Shown: positions 39,578 to 52,074, numbered from the stretch's first letter. The stretch is DNA of 64,000 nucleotides from Lepas anatifera (GCA_034440635.1 JAOTON010000773.1:741501-805500); one strand, 5' to 3'. Numbers and translations: made by a program. Notes: generated by a model not told the origin, from the sequence alone.

Positions 39578-41584
39578 CCCCTCTTCACAAATAGAAAAAT
39601 CCTCAGATATCATATCTGCAGCCAATAGATATGCTTGTCTTATCCAACCGAATGCCATAAAAACCCTGACATCATTTGCAGAGGTGCAGAAACTTGCCAA
39701 CTCGGCTACTGGGGTTTGTGACACATTTATGAAAATTGAGGTGCATAAGTGTGACAAAATAGCCATCGTGACAGTATGGTTCAAAATCAAACCGCATATT
39801 TTCGAAATACAGAATGAAACGTGTACCGATAAATTCAATTTAGCAACTCTGTTCTTCAATTGCACAGCGTACCATCAGTGATACAATATTGGTACTGTGT
39901 TCAGTTTCTACTAAAACGAGGGACCCCCGCTGCAGAAAACCCGGAAACCGCTGTCACAGTTGCCAGATTTTCACATGCAGCCCAATGGTGCCGATTGTTA
40001 GTAGTTGCCAGAAAGTTGCCGCCTAGATGCCCGAAATGTGACAGTCAATTTTTACGAGAAATACATGATTGTGGGCATACTTAAGGCATTAAAGATAACG
40101 CAAATACGTTATCAAGTATTTCTCTGTCCATTTTATCAGGTTAAATAATATTTAAAGTTTGAGTCTCTTCGATTTAGCGGTCCCTATTTCTTTGAATTTA
40201 GTATTAAGTACGCCTAAAAGCTACTAAGAAAAGTACTAAATGAGTGAAAGAAATAAACATAGCTGGGCAGCAATTCTACCTAAACTACGCAACAGCTACA
40301 AGACAAGTTCGTAAGTGCTTATTTGATGTAGAGCCTGCCAAAACATGTACACAGGTGGGAAGCCACTTTTTTAGGGCATATTTTTGGGGTATATCTGAGA
40401 TAAGTGCAGGCTAAAACTGGCTGGAATAAATAGTGCTGCCCATGGCTAATCTAAGATGAATGTAGGCTACTTTGAGACTGATGCACTTTCACATATCAAA
40501 CTTGGTTTTTCATTCCTTAGCTTGCTTGTGCCTTACCTTATTTGTGCACTAGATCAAGATTGGTTAGGTAGATTTGGAGCTGGAGGAAGTTGGGAGAGTT
40601 GGCGCCAGCAACAGACTGGCAACAACAGTAATTCAGGTGAGATTTCATGATCAAATTATCATGTCAATATTGTACAGATAGCAAATGTGTGCCAATGCAG
40701 TCCTCCACAAAGTGTTAAAACACACACTAACGTGCACTGGAGGGGGCCTAGTATACCCCCTTCTCATCTCAGGTAATTGCAGAAAATCTCAGAAAGAAAG
40801 AGACTTTGAAAAACGCTGGTTGGGGGTGTGTTGCTTACTACCAGTGGTGGTAAGCAACACACAGGACCTGAACTTCATGGAGTTAAAGCAGGACTTTGAC
40901 TACACTGGATCTTTCTTTGGTATGAGACTTCCAATACCTCTGTAGGTACCTATTAGGCCAATAGACATAATTTTACATCTATGCAGGGTAGTTGCCTCAG
41001 AGTTTTCCTGCAAGAAGGAATGAACAGGCAGGTGATAATCAGGTGTTGGGGGAAAATTTTAAGCATTTGATCTGTCTATAAAAATGCTACCTAAGGTCCA
41101 CTTTACCAACACATTTTAGGTAGATCCAAATCCTGTGTTGACATTGACATTTTTGCCCCTTTTGTTGATATGTGAGATAGAAGTTCAGTTGGGGGGGAAG
41201 CTGTGATCAGGGTTCCCAATTGTGTGTAGGTGCACGCTCCCATTCATAGATTAGTTCCCAATAATAATTATTTTCATGATAATTGCCACATTTAATCATG
41301 CGGAAATGTACCATAATTGGAAACACTCCTTCCAAAAATGGAAACTTTTTCAAAAAGGGAAATGCATGTCATTAGGGGAAACTGCAGTCAGAGTTGCCAA
41401 TAAAAGTTATGATCCCAATACTGGAAACAATGATCCATAATTGGAAATTTTCCTTCCAAAACATAAACATGATCTAAAAATGAAAACACAGTTTAATACT
41501 TTCATGCAGTAATGGCTTGGTGCTTGAACCTTGTCTGTTGCAAAAAGTAAGAGACAGGTAGATGACATTCAGCATATTGGAAAT
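39578..41584. other. AT-rich stretch with no firm gene
   Basis: A frame at about 40550-40640 (DWLGRFGAGGSWESWRQQQ), ending at a gtgaga donor-like site, looks exon-like but is unidentified. Otherwise there are only short open frames without recognisable domains. Confidence 0.4.
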
Positions 41585-41851
41585 CATAGGCGGATCCAGG
41601 GGGCAAGGGGGGCACGTGCCCCCCGATCGACCCTCGGCGCCCCCCTGAAAGATCGATGGCGCCCCCTTGAAATGTCGCTTCCCACCCCCCCCAGGATGCG
41701 AAAGTCGGCGCCCACCGATAGGATTTGGCGCCCACCTGATAGCTTTTGCCGGTCATAATTGGCGCCCCCCTGGTCCAGATGGCGCCCCCCCGTCCGGATG
41801 GCGCCCCCCCCGGGAAGGTGCCCCCGATCGGCAATCCTGGATCCGCCTATG
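41585..41851. mobile_element. hAT-like MITE with perfect TIR and perfect 8-bp TSD
   Basis: The ends CATAGGCGGATCCAGG and CCTGGATCCGCCTATG are perfectly inverted. The flanks are ttggaaat at 41577-41584 and 41852-41859. The interior is an irregular series of ggcgcccmcctg units. The intact duplication suggests a fairly recent insertion. Confidence 0.93.
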
Positions 41852-42671
41852 TTGGAAATAGTATTCAAGTATACAATTATCATTTCCAGCTTTTTGTGAC
41901 AGAGGAGGCATACGTCGCATTGAGTTTGTGACAGCCAGCGTACTTTCTGCACCTCTGATCATTTGCCAACCTGGGAGCCTGCTATCATGCCTGAGGCGGG
42001 GCTGGGTGATGGCAGTGTTAATTTTTATGCATAATGTTTTTTATTGGTGGCTAAGAGTTATATTTTATTTATTTCTGTGAAGAACAAAGAAAATATCTGC
42101 TCAGATGGCTGACGGTTCGTTCTTTTTCCGAAAAAGTGGGTAAATATTTTAAGGTTTTGTTGTTTTTGAATAGTAATTTAATCTGGAGAGGAGTATAGCT
42201 GCAATGAAATGAAACATGAGCTTATTTTGTAGAAGTATCAAAGGCGCCCCCAAAAATTGTTCCTGTGAGGACGGACTCCCTGTGGAGGATCTGGGGAGGG
42301 GAAGGCATGGAAAAAGCACCCTGCATGAACCGAATTTTGTGCAGTTTCACGAAACTGGTATTGTTTTTCAGCGCAAAATGTTTCGTACCTATCGTGCCGC
42401 TGCATCTATTTACATATTGGTGCATTGCGTTACATACTGTGTATATGGGGTAGATAAAGATTATCATGAACAAAAAAGAACAGTTTTAACGTGAAAATAA
42501 ATTCTAAGTTTCCTTGCACCCGTCTCGCACTGATTGCACCATGCATTTTTTTTTTTTTTTTTTTGCTTGTTGACTTGGCCTGTCTCCCAACTGAAGCTTA
42601 GTTCTATCATTTCTGCCTTCGTATCGGGTAGGGCTGGTTGAGTTATATGAACTCCCACCTAGTGGAAATTT

Positions 42672-43081
42672 TTAAATGGGGCACTGGAATGTGGCTCCTT
42701 TTTCGAATCCCGGATTTTGTGTAATTAGAAGTATTTTTTAGCCGTAAATCAATATTTTTATGCTTAAAATGTTCCTCTTTGGTAAGAAATAAACCACTGC
42801 CTGTACATGACGTCATGATCTGGCAGCTTCTACCATATTCAGTAGGTTTCAATAGGCTGACTATCCACCGTGACGCCAGCATGTCGTTACGCCAACAGCT
42901 GACAACTGCGGCCGGCTCCTTGGGTACATTTTGGGTACATTTCAGGTAGGTTTTTAGCTTTTCTCTACGGAAATTTCGAGTTAAAGACAAATAATATTCC
43001 GAGTACTGGGTTTTCCGGCATGCTCTACAACTTGGCTATCTCAGTTAAAATGATCTTAAAAAGGCGCCACATTCCGTTTAA
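42672..43081. mobile_element. TTAA-ended MITE, third copy, opposite orientation
   Basis: The right end (ggcgccacattccgtttaa), preceded by cttggctatctcagttaaaa, is the inverse of the left end at 39120. The left end is ttaaatggggcactggaatg. The interior matches the other copies on the opposite strand in part. Confidence 0.75.
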
Positions 43082-43272
43082 GTTGGGAAAATTCTGCTCG
43101 GTCTTGTCTAAATGGAAAGGCATCAATTTGTTTGTGATCAGTATCATTTATCCTGATTACCGAGGTGTGATGCTGATATGCTAATAGTAGGTACACGTCC
43201 TGGTATGTAGCAACTGCTGGTCTTGTTCGAATCTGACTGGCAGGATATTACGGTCGGAAATCTTGTACAGTC

Positions 43273-43365
43273 ACTAGACTGTGGCGGATCTAGCCCGGTA
43301 GGTTTGGGGGGGGCAAGCCAAAGTCGATAAGCAAAAAAGTCACGCGGTGAGAGCATGCCACAATT
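43273..43365 (-). mobile_element. hAT-like MITE end fragment
   Basis: GTGGCGGATCTAGCC, then ggtttgggggggg, then gataagcaaaaaagtcacgc is the reverse complement of the right end of the 49130-49517 element. The other end is absent. Confidence 0.75.
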
Positions 43366-45520
43366 AGTCAAAGTGCGGATAAGTCCATTATTAGAAGGAA
43401 AAACAGCGCGTGGTGAAAAGTGTGACCGAAGCATGTCCTTTAGGACATCTGACTATTGTATCATCGCAATGTATTGCATGGTATTGTATTTTCTTCGGTT
43501 ATTATATTTTAGTTTTAAATTATTGAATTTATTATCTTTGATTTGAATTTTTCTTCTAAAATTCTACACCTTAACGTGTCACACCTAAAAATATAAGCAA
43601 TAGAAAACATGGGTTTATTTTTCAAAACAAGCAAACACCGTCAAAATTGAAACGTTTCAGCTACATTTCTTATCATTTTCGCAATATCACATCCACCGAA
43701 TCTGTACAAATACACACTTCTCTGTCTGGACTTCTCAAAGTGGTGGCATCCCTTAGATGGGGCACAGCCAGCCGTGGATCCAAAGGGGGAGACGAGGGGG
43801 CTCAAGCCTCCCCTATGTCCGAGATCCTATAGTAAATATGTAAGCGAGGGGCTGCCCAAGGTACTGGCGGGTGAGGTTCAAACATCCCCCCCCCCACACG
43901 AATTCCTGGATGTGCCATTGGGCACATCTCACAGGGTACCAAAGGAACCCCATTTTCTAATGAGTTTAAGCCACTCATCGGTAATTATAAATAATGTACA
44001 GCTCAGGGATCACCTGCCCCATTCATTGAGCACTAAATCAGCACAGAGGTTTAGAAAATGAATACAATTGGAACAGCTGAGGGGCCACAGACCAGCTTTT
44101 TCCAACATTTTTCTAATTATTCCGGCGAGTTCTGCAGCCTTCTTCTTGAGAGTTGCAAGAATGTTCCTCTATGCCAAACAAGGCTTGAACAACGCTTTGC
44201 TGTCGAGGTAGTTTCCGTGATAGCTTATAGTCAGGTAGAAGCTGTTCCCTGAGATTCCGTGAATGAATGTTAGCCCACCTTGCGCCCTGCTTTGCATAAT
44301 AAGGCTTGGAAGAAAATTGAATAATTTTCCAAACAAATCAAACGCACGTGCACTTCCTTTTGCAGCATACAGGATACAAAAATAAAAATACATAGGAAGC
44401 TCGGACAGCAAAGACAAATATTTAATGTAATAACAATGGCATAAAATCTTTCCCCCTCCCCTCCCCCCGAAAAAAATCCAACCTTCCAAAACCTCTTACA
44501 ACGATGTTGTTGCAACTTGTGGGTGCATGTTGCGAAGTTAAGTCATACTTTTTGCGAAAGAACATAATATCAAAGACTTGTAAACTAATGCGGTTGTAAA
44601 ATCCCTTTGCTTTACTACGCACGCAGGCTAACCACCACAGTCCCTTTCTAGAAAGAACCGAGAGGCAAAAAAGTACGCGACACTCGGATACATGAATCGA
44701 TCAGTCCGTTGCCGCAGTCGGTACGAAAATGGTGCGCACTGAGGCCGAGCATGTACCTAGGCCGCCAGGTCTGGGTGGAAAATCCCCTGACCCCTCTGCG
44801 CCAGGGAGGACCACCGTTAGGCACGGTGCAGCCGGAAGGGACGCCGGCGTTAATCCTGCCCTCAGGGCATGACGGGGGGAGCCGGCGCATGAGGTTGCCA
44901 GTCAGAACACCAGGAAGTGTCCAACTTTTTGGCCAGTGTGCACGTGTTTTTCTAGTCTCCGTGAAATTTTGATCATGCCTTCTACTACGTTCAAGCCATC
45001 TTCTGATGACCTGTCCTCGAGCAAGGTAAGAAAAGAAAGGACAGTGAAGCCCATGGTAACTGTGTGCTTTGCCGCGTCCCTTTCTTTGATTGTTTGATGA
45101 ACGCGAATTCCTGATTGCAGATGAATGTGTTTGAGTGTGTGCTGATAGAAAGGAAACAAAGACATTTGGGTCCAAGGCAACCAGGCACCTGCGAATGAAT
45201 CAAATGATCAATAGCTCGATAAAGCAGGATAAAATCTTGCACTTCCTTTAAATCATTTGCCAGCACATGTTTTTGAGTCAATATGTGTGAGCCGAGGCCT
45301 CGAATTCCAGGTCTCAGGCCTCAACTAAAGCGTTTTCCCAAGATTCGGGAAACCTCTCCATAATGGTAGTTGATGCGCGCCGTCTGGTGAAACATGTTTT
45401 CGAAACACTGAAAAAATAATACTGCCATCATTCCCGCGCCGTGGGCTTCATGGCCAGGCAGCGAGATTTGAAAACTTGAAAGTTTTTAAATGATTAGCAT
45501 TTGATACCACTCTATTTTAA

Positions 45521-46532
45521 CCCTCGCCCCACCGGGGGCCATCGATGGCCCCCTAAGGTTTTTCCGAGATAGCAGGAAAACGACGAGGCGCAGCACCGCG
45601 GTTGAGGGCTCTACCTCTCACTGCATCATTTTCCCATCATCCCTGAATTTTTTTACCCCGGGTCACACAAGGTCAGGTCACCAGACGAGGTCAACCAAGG
45701 TCACCTCACTTCAACTTTAGAGCTCTGTAAGAGCTACATTTCAAAGTCGATCGATTTGAAACTTCCTACACTTCATGACCTTTCCAGGGTCTACAAAGTG
45801 TATATCCGGGATTTTTCGATTTCGTGCCCTGAGGTCAGGTCACGAGGCGACCTCTCCCATTGAAAAGCATGGGGAAAACCTATTTCATGATATAAAAGCC
45901 ACAAAAATGATTGCAAATACTCAGACTGCTCAGAACAGCGTTTTTGGACACCCTTTCACGGATCCCAGGGGTCATATTTACCCTTTGACTTTTCCAAGGT
46001 CATCCAAGGTCACCAGAGGTCAAAACAGTATTTTGACAATAACTTTTGACCTAATTAAGCTAGCGCGGTGAAACAAACACGATGGTGTTTGTCTTGTCAC
46101 TGGCTTTCATTTGATATACGGCAAGTCACTTTGTGACCTTTCGTGACCTCAGGTCATATTAGGTCACGAGGTGACCTCTGGAGGTCAAACCACTGGCGGG
46201 AGGTCTTTACGTTCCACATTGCGGGAAAAGTACTGGCAATTTCTATCAAATGAACTTTAGCAGGCCTCAATAGCTCTAATGACATAAGAGTTATAACCAG
46301 TTTGCTTAATCATTGCATGTTTGAGTGAAAATAGCCGATCTTGACCTAATTTGACCTCTGGAGGTCAAACCATTGACCTGAGGACTAAAACATTTGAAGT
46401 AATTTCTACTGAATTCACGCGAGCTTTCTGTTGCACTTTGCAGATTTGCGCTAACGCCCATATTTTCGGAGTTAGAGGGGGCATCGATGGCCCCGGTGGG
46501 GCGAAGGTGGCGCCGGACCCCAGTGGGGCGGG
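45521..46532. mobile_element. TTAA-flanked, AGGTCA-rich element (about 1.0 kb)
   Basis: The left end is CCCTCGCCCCACCGGGGG and the right end is CCCCAGTGGGGCGGG, approximately inverted, with TTAA on both sides (45517-45520 and 46533-46536). The matching position in the other copy of the host repeat, near 53970, is uninterrupted. The interior contains about twenty or more AGGTCA/TGACCT half-sites. CCC termini and TTAA suggest piggyBac-like; no transposase is present. Confidence 0.87.
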
Positions 46533-47382
46533 TTAAACAACTTTTCCAGGGTTTTATACAAAACTCACCAAACTGAAATCTAGTTGACGGTTAACTTGTT
46601 CTTTCAATCACAAATTTTAAATACTGGGTATGTGGGTGCGAAACAAAATAATTCTAGATTGATTCCTGCACTGTCAGTCATTTTTTGGCACTACTAACGG
46701 GCATGGAAAAGTAATAGAAACTACACACTTTTCTTTTTACTTGAAATATATTAGCAAGTTGATTTACTTTGGAAATTTAAATTGTTACTATTTCGATTGT
46801 GCCTTTATCATATTGGAAAACTAGTCCTCAAAAGATGAGGGTCTTAAATAGCAGCGAAACCATGCACCTATTGGTCCATTTGTTTAATCCGACGAAAATT
46901 TTGCGTGCCTCTATTGCTTTGGCTGCAGTTCTTGCTGTTATCACATAAATTGCAATTTTGCTCAATTGTCCCATAAGATTGGCGGGGAGAACCGTTCTTG
47001 GTGAGAATGCAGGGGAAGTCGATATTTTTTAACATATAGTAGTAGTTGTTGGAACAAGAAAAGTAGAGCGGCTAATCAATATTCACATGTCCCAAACATT
47101 TTTGTTACGACTATATAACCGATTTCTACTGTGACTATTAGATACAATGCTGCTTCGAATCCGTATTGAGTTGTCAACACTTAGTTTTAAGCAATTATAA
47201 AACAATGTATTGTTTTTTTCTGTTTCCTGGTTAGCATGGTAAGTAGCCCTTCCAGCATGAAATCTGACTTTTTGGCACCAATTTGTGTTTTTTAGCAAAC
47301 AAAAAGTTTGACCTTGTCGCTTTTTTGGCTCGGTTTGGCATTTTTTGCTAGAAACAACCTGGCACCTCTGGTCCTGGTAAAG

Positions 47383-47723
47383 GGCCTGTTCGATCTGTCA
47401 GCACAGTTTTGTCAGCAGGCCCTCTAACCTCTCCTCCAGAAAACAAAACTTCAGCGCCACATTCGCATCTAGTTTGTTCTAAACAAACGAAACTGAAACC
47501 CTTACCACGGACTACCTAATGTTAATCCGTGCCTTTACCATTAAAAAATAGCAGGCTGCCACTGTCGTGCTGTTACTGTTTTCCCAGCAGCACAACAGCA
47601 GCCCGTCAGCTCGTAAAACCTCTAGGACTAGTTCCCGGGGAGAGGCTACAGTCCTGTGACGTAGGCGCAACGCGGCCCACTGATTGGTGCTGACAAAACA
47701 GTCCTGACAGATCGAACGGGGCC
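47383..47723. mobile_element. MITE with about 36-bp terminal inverted repeats
   Basis: GGCCTGTTCGATCTGTCAG at the left is answered by CTGACAGATCGAACGGGGCC at the right. The repeat continues into gttttgtcagca and tgctgacaaaac. aaag flanks both sides. The second copy of the host element (about 55210) lacks it. Confidence 0.85.
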
Positions 47724-48699
47724 AAAGAAACAAACACAATGCTCGAAGTTCAAGCTTTTTAACGCCTGCTTTTAATCTCCAGAGAGGATGAAATATTCCA
47801 AGGGAAATAAACTAGTAATAGATAAAATTTAATTGCGAGAATAAAGTACAGCTACCCCCGGGTCCGTACTATATTAATAGGTTTAAACCATAACTATTGC
47901 AACGTTTTTAGCTGTATGGACTTGCCTGGTACCTTTCAATTATTTCAATAGAAATCCGGAGGTATTGGATCTCTGGCGATCAATGCAACATTCGCTTCCT
48001 GCACCATCATTGCAATAGCGTCTTTGCAGAGACCTGGAACTTTAGATAATTGCATCGCCAAGGACCTTAACATTCGCCATCATGTACAACCTTGGCTTCT
48101 CCACCGCCCTTATTGTCTTCGTGTTCGAAATCATCTGCTCCGTACTTTGCTTTCTTTGCCAAATCATACAACCTTGCTGGTTTTGTTAATTACGAAGATT
48201 TTGGCCCCTTCTATTCCCACGCAAACAAGGTAGGGGATCACAGACGATCTCCATCTTAGAGCTGGTAAATTCAATCTACTTTAATTTTGATCAGCTTTTG
48301 TCATTTATAAAACTGATTGCAACTAATCCTAGATCCATGGGATAACAGATGGTGTTTTAATCGCACATAGCTTATTTAGATTACCTGATTCTCATTTCTT
48401 TCTGTCCGTGCCGTTCGTTCGACGTTGATAATGACTATGCAGGGATTAGCCAAATTTATGACAAGAGGCTGGAGCAAGACGCCTTTATATGTACAACACA
48501 CAGCCTCCAGCAATTGAGTCTGTACACACCAATCTCGGATGCTTTGTTCTACTGCTAGCAAACTATTGCTCACTTGGTCGTGAGTCAACATACAACTTGT
48601 GTGTTTTACCACCAGCTGTCGATTTCATACTCACTCAGCCGCCTCATATTTTATAGATTATAAGAAAGAAAGCTATGTTATCGCGAGAGAGCCAAAGGG

Positions 48700-49090
48700 G
48701 ACCCCATACCAGCTCAAGGCCCCCAGTTCAGTGCAGGGTGTCCCAGATTAGATTTGAAAGCCTAGCTCAACTCAGTGGCCCCCGGGTCGCCTGATGCGGG
48801 GTTCGAACCTGCTCGAGAGGCCCCAGCTCACGACCTCCAGAGCAGCTTAGATGCCCCAGGTAAACACAGGGTGCATCCATATTAGCTCAGGGGGCCAGAT
48901 TACCTTTGAGCCTCAGATCAGTTTAATGGAGCGCCAGGTCGGTTTTTGTAGGGTCACAGAACAGCACAAGGGACCTATTGGAGCTCATGCTCCCAAGCTA
49001 AACTCAGAGGCTCTTTAGCTTGCGGGGGTCCCAGACTTTCTCAGGGGCCCCAGTTTCGCACCGGGGGGCCAGATTAGTTCATAGTTTAGT
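48700..49090. repeat. Degenerate array of AGCTCAGRGGCCCCAG-like units
   Basis: Roughly 30-bp units with a ggccccag and agctca core repeat about a dozen times with heavy divergence. A related short array lies at 51545-51660. Confidence 0.65.
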
Positions 49091-49129
49091 TTGATTTCTT
49101 AGAATATCACCAACAGGTTAGATGAACCC

Positions 49130-49517
49130 CAGTGGCGGATCCAGGGGGGGCAAAACAAGGCATTTGTCCCTCCCCTTCGAACGGAAAAGCTCGGGGCAAA
49201 ACTGTTTTTGACCCACAAAGTGATCGACCTCCTTTTTCCCCGACACCCTTTTAGCTTATAAGCAATATTTTGGTGCTTCAACTCTTAAATTCAAACAGAA
49301 CCAGTTAAGTTCAGTGTAAATACTGGGCCTTGGAGAAGAAAAAAGTATCTCGTGCCTATATTTCCACCCCGTGACGTTATTTTTGTTTTTCGCCTCACAT
49401 ACCTAAAATTGAATTTCTACCGGAAAGTAATATTTTAGGACAATTTTCGCTGCGTGACTTTTTTGCTTTTCGACTTTGGTTTGCCCCTTTCAAACCGACC
49501 GGCTAGATCCGCCACTG
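49130..49517. mobile_element. hAT-like MITE, 388 bp
   Basis: CAGTGGCGGATCCAGGGG and GGCTAGATCCGCCACTG are inverted termini. The flanking 8-mers do not match well, so the target duplication is eroded. Confidence 0.8.
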
Positions 49518-49734
49518 GCTAACACACTTATATAAAATAGATAGAGATACCCACGTTGTCGTGGCAATTACATCTCCGTTTACACTTAACTCAGTGACAC
49601 AGATCATCGTTTAACATCGATTGTGCTAATTATGGATAACAGACTATTATTATAATTATTGAATGAAATGTCGTGGATTTTACTGATAACGGATTGACAC
49701 AGTAACACAGATTATGATTTAGAGTCGGATGAGT

Positions 49735-50377
49735 TTATTTTCTGTTTGAAGCTGTAGCTTTTCTTGGTGTGTCTTGCAGTCGTAGGCAGTGCGTTCCAGG
49801 TTCTGACGGCTCGGTGCGGGAATCTCTTGTGTGTTGTTTCTAAATTTGGTGGTCTTGTGTTGGAAATTTGGATGATGGTAGTGTCGGCTGATGCACGTCT
49901 TGTCCTGCATGATACCTCCTGCCTTTTCTTGATCAGCTACTCGTTTTTCTGTGGGCCTTCAGTTAGGTGAACCAATTTATGAATGGCTGATGAGTCGCAT
50001 GTTGAAATGAGCTCGGTAAAGCTTGGCCACCCGAGCTCCCGCCTGGCTGCGCTGATTCGGTCGTACTTCTTCTTGCCGGCGACGATTCGAACCCCGAAGT
50101 TGTTCAGCCTTTGGCGGTTCTGATCAGTAACTGGTGCCCAGGAGGGCAGACAGTACCGCAAGTGAGGAGACACGAGGGCTTCTACCAGCGTTTTGGTTGT
50201 TTTTCGAGGGAGAGTGTGAGTCAGCTTGTTGATAGAGAGAAGTGAACCAAAGCATCGTTTTGTGACTATGGATGTTTGCTGCTCCCCAGTCAGATGTTTA
50301 TCCAAAGTTATCCAAAGTAGATAGCCGGTTAGATAAAAGCAGTACACTGGATTAATAAAACGATAAAATGTCAACAA
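49735..50377 (-). pseudogene. 5'-truncated CR1-like non-LTR retrotransposon, RT C-terminus
   Basis: The - strand frame includes TLDKHLTGEQQTSIVTKRCF, then LPRKTTKTLVEALVSPHLRY, then VRIVAGKKKYDRISAARREL. After a stop and frame change comes KRFPHRAVRTWNALPTTAR, a typical terminal motif of CR1/jockey-group RT proteins. The catalytic RT core is absent, so it is a dead-on-arrival 3' fragment. Confidence 0.88.
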
Positions 50378-50452
50378 TGCTAAAATCGTCCACTCTCGTG
50401 GAGCGTAACAGCTTCACCTTAAGCAGCAAAAGAAAATGCAATGATTTGCCTC

Positions 50453-51527
50453 TTAAAACTCGCACTGACGGGGGGCGGGTACCGGCCCCCTTCCGGTTTT
50501 TTTTCGAGGTAACATAAAAACGGCGACGCTAGCGCCGCCGTACTTAGCATACCTTTTCCCTGACCATTTTTACAACTTTTTTTTCAAAATTTTAAGGTTA
50601 GGTCATCTCAGGTCAGGTCACCAGTACAGGTCAAGTGACCTGACCTAAAAAAGTTTAAGATAGCATAAGTCAGAGCGGAGGGATGAGGTGGCTTAGTGGA
50701 TAGCACCCTTGTCTTCTAAGCCACCGGTCCCGGGTTCAAGTCCCGGTGGAGCCTCTGAATAAGTCGATCTGATCCCCAAAATCCCTTCCAACAGGGTGAG
50801 AGTTGGCGACGCCGTATGACCCGGGCAGTTGGAGCGTCGTTAAGCCCCAACAATTATTAATTAATTAAGTCAGAGCGGGATGAACTTATTTGATTCAAAC
50901 TTATATCACATAATGGCCCCACAGAGCTCTCTAAACCATGTTCCGGTTTTTATATCGATGACCTAAGGCCAGGTACGAGCCATGACCTCTCTATTGGAAA
51001 TACATGGGAAATGAACTTTTCCCTACATGGGAAAATGGCTTTAACTGCATTACCTAATAATGGATGGCGATAGAGCCTTCATTGTAACTTCATTAGATTT
51101 TCTGTGACCTTGCGGTTCTAATGATATGCATTTACCTAACTTGACCTTGACCTGACCTCAGGTCAGGTCAAATCTCAAGTTTGACTTAGCAAGGTCAAAT
51201 TGTATATCATTCGATTCGGCTTGCTGGGAGGATTCGAGGGGCCTAAATTGTTTTGCTCTATTTTTACTTTTTCAGATGTAATGACCGAAAACCTTAATTT
51301 ACATGTTATCCCTATGACGGCATGTTTTGACCTCTAGTGACCTCAAATGGATCTGAAAAAATAGTTCAAATATTTTCGATAGAGAATTGGATGGGCTACC
51401 CACCGCCGTTTACCGTTTTTCGCTATCTAGTTTCGCTATCTAGTTTTTTTAGATCGTGGTGGGCGGACACACGCCCCCTCCCGTCAAAGCAAAGGTGGCT
51501 CAGACCCCCGTCAAATGCTCTTGTTAA
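50453..51527. mobile_element. Second TTAA/AGGTCA-rich element, carrying a SINE
   Basis: It is bounded by TTAA (50453-50456 and 51524-51527) with roughly inverted ends (AACTCGCACTGACGGGGG at the left, CCCCCGTCAAATGCTCTTG at the right). The interior has the same kind of AGGTCA/TGACCT runs and shares sequence with 63.3-63.9 kb. A SINE lies inside. Confidence 0.75.
50679..50865 (+). mobile_element. tRNA-derived SINE, subfamily 1, with perfect 13-bp target duplication
   Basis: The tRNA-like head has TGGCTTAGTGGATAGCACC and B box GGTTCAAGTCC. The tail has caacagggtgagagttggcg and an aattattaattaat end. taagtcagagcgg flanks it at 50666-50678 and 50866-50878. The related element at 63.4 kb shows the uninterrupted version of this site. 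Confidence 0.96.
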
Positions 51528-52074
51528 AATCTCGCATAAAAGAGATCAGGCATGAGAGGCCAGTTCAGGGGACCCCGAACAGCTCAGAGGGACGCAGACC
51601 GTCTCATAGGACCTCAGATCTGCTCAGGGGGCCATATCAGCTTAAGAGGTTTGTCAGACAAGCTGTTGGGCCTTTTTTGGTTTCTTGTTTTGTATTGTAG
51701 CTGCTGATATTGCTATTATCTATTGAGGGAGCCACCACAGAAGAGCGTGGGGGGGGCAGTGAATCCCCCTCCCCTATCCGTTTCTACGGACTATACACAT
51801 AGGGACGGTTTCAGTTCTTGCACAGGCACAACAGGAACCTTGAGAGGAGTTGTGTTGTTGAACACCAGATTCGGTGTAATCTGCGAATTTAAGCTTTATT
51901 GACAATGCGTGATTGCTGTCGACTCACTTAGTGCAGCCTACATTCTCCGCCGAGTTTGGTCGGAAACATTACTGAAATTTAGTATCGATGCGTTGCTCTA
52001 GTGACCATTATGCCAATTATTGATTATGCCTTGGGTTGAAAATCCAGCAACAAAAATGAAGCTTTTGCACCATC

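Larger units (their letters stand above)
44090..48700 (-). mobile_element. Unidentified dispersed element, copy 1 (with two nested insertions)
   Basis: Segments at 44090-44260, 44690-45290, 45390-45470, 46680-47000, 47180-47370 and 47740-48690 match copy 2 (52.08-56.13 kb) in the same order and orientation. Fragments of open frame on the - strand are shared, such as AHSYHGLHCP, YLARGQVIRRWLERSR and HGISGNSFYLT, plus LCKDAIAMMVQEANVALIAR near 48 kb. Two MITEs interrupt it. I do not recognise the proteins; it may be a large DNA transposon or an integrated virus-like element. Confidence 0.7.

Noticed and set aside
42216..42494. 92-residue + strand frame with cysteine-rich start
   Set aside because: An overlapping - strand frame is equally open, no splice sites or motifs fit, and it lies in repeat-rich sequence.
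48700..49090. CRISPR-like spaced repeat array
   Set aside because: The units are degenerate and directly adjacent, without identical repeats or unique spacers, in a eukaryotic genome.
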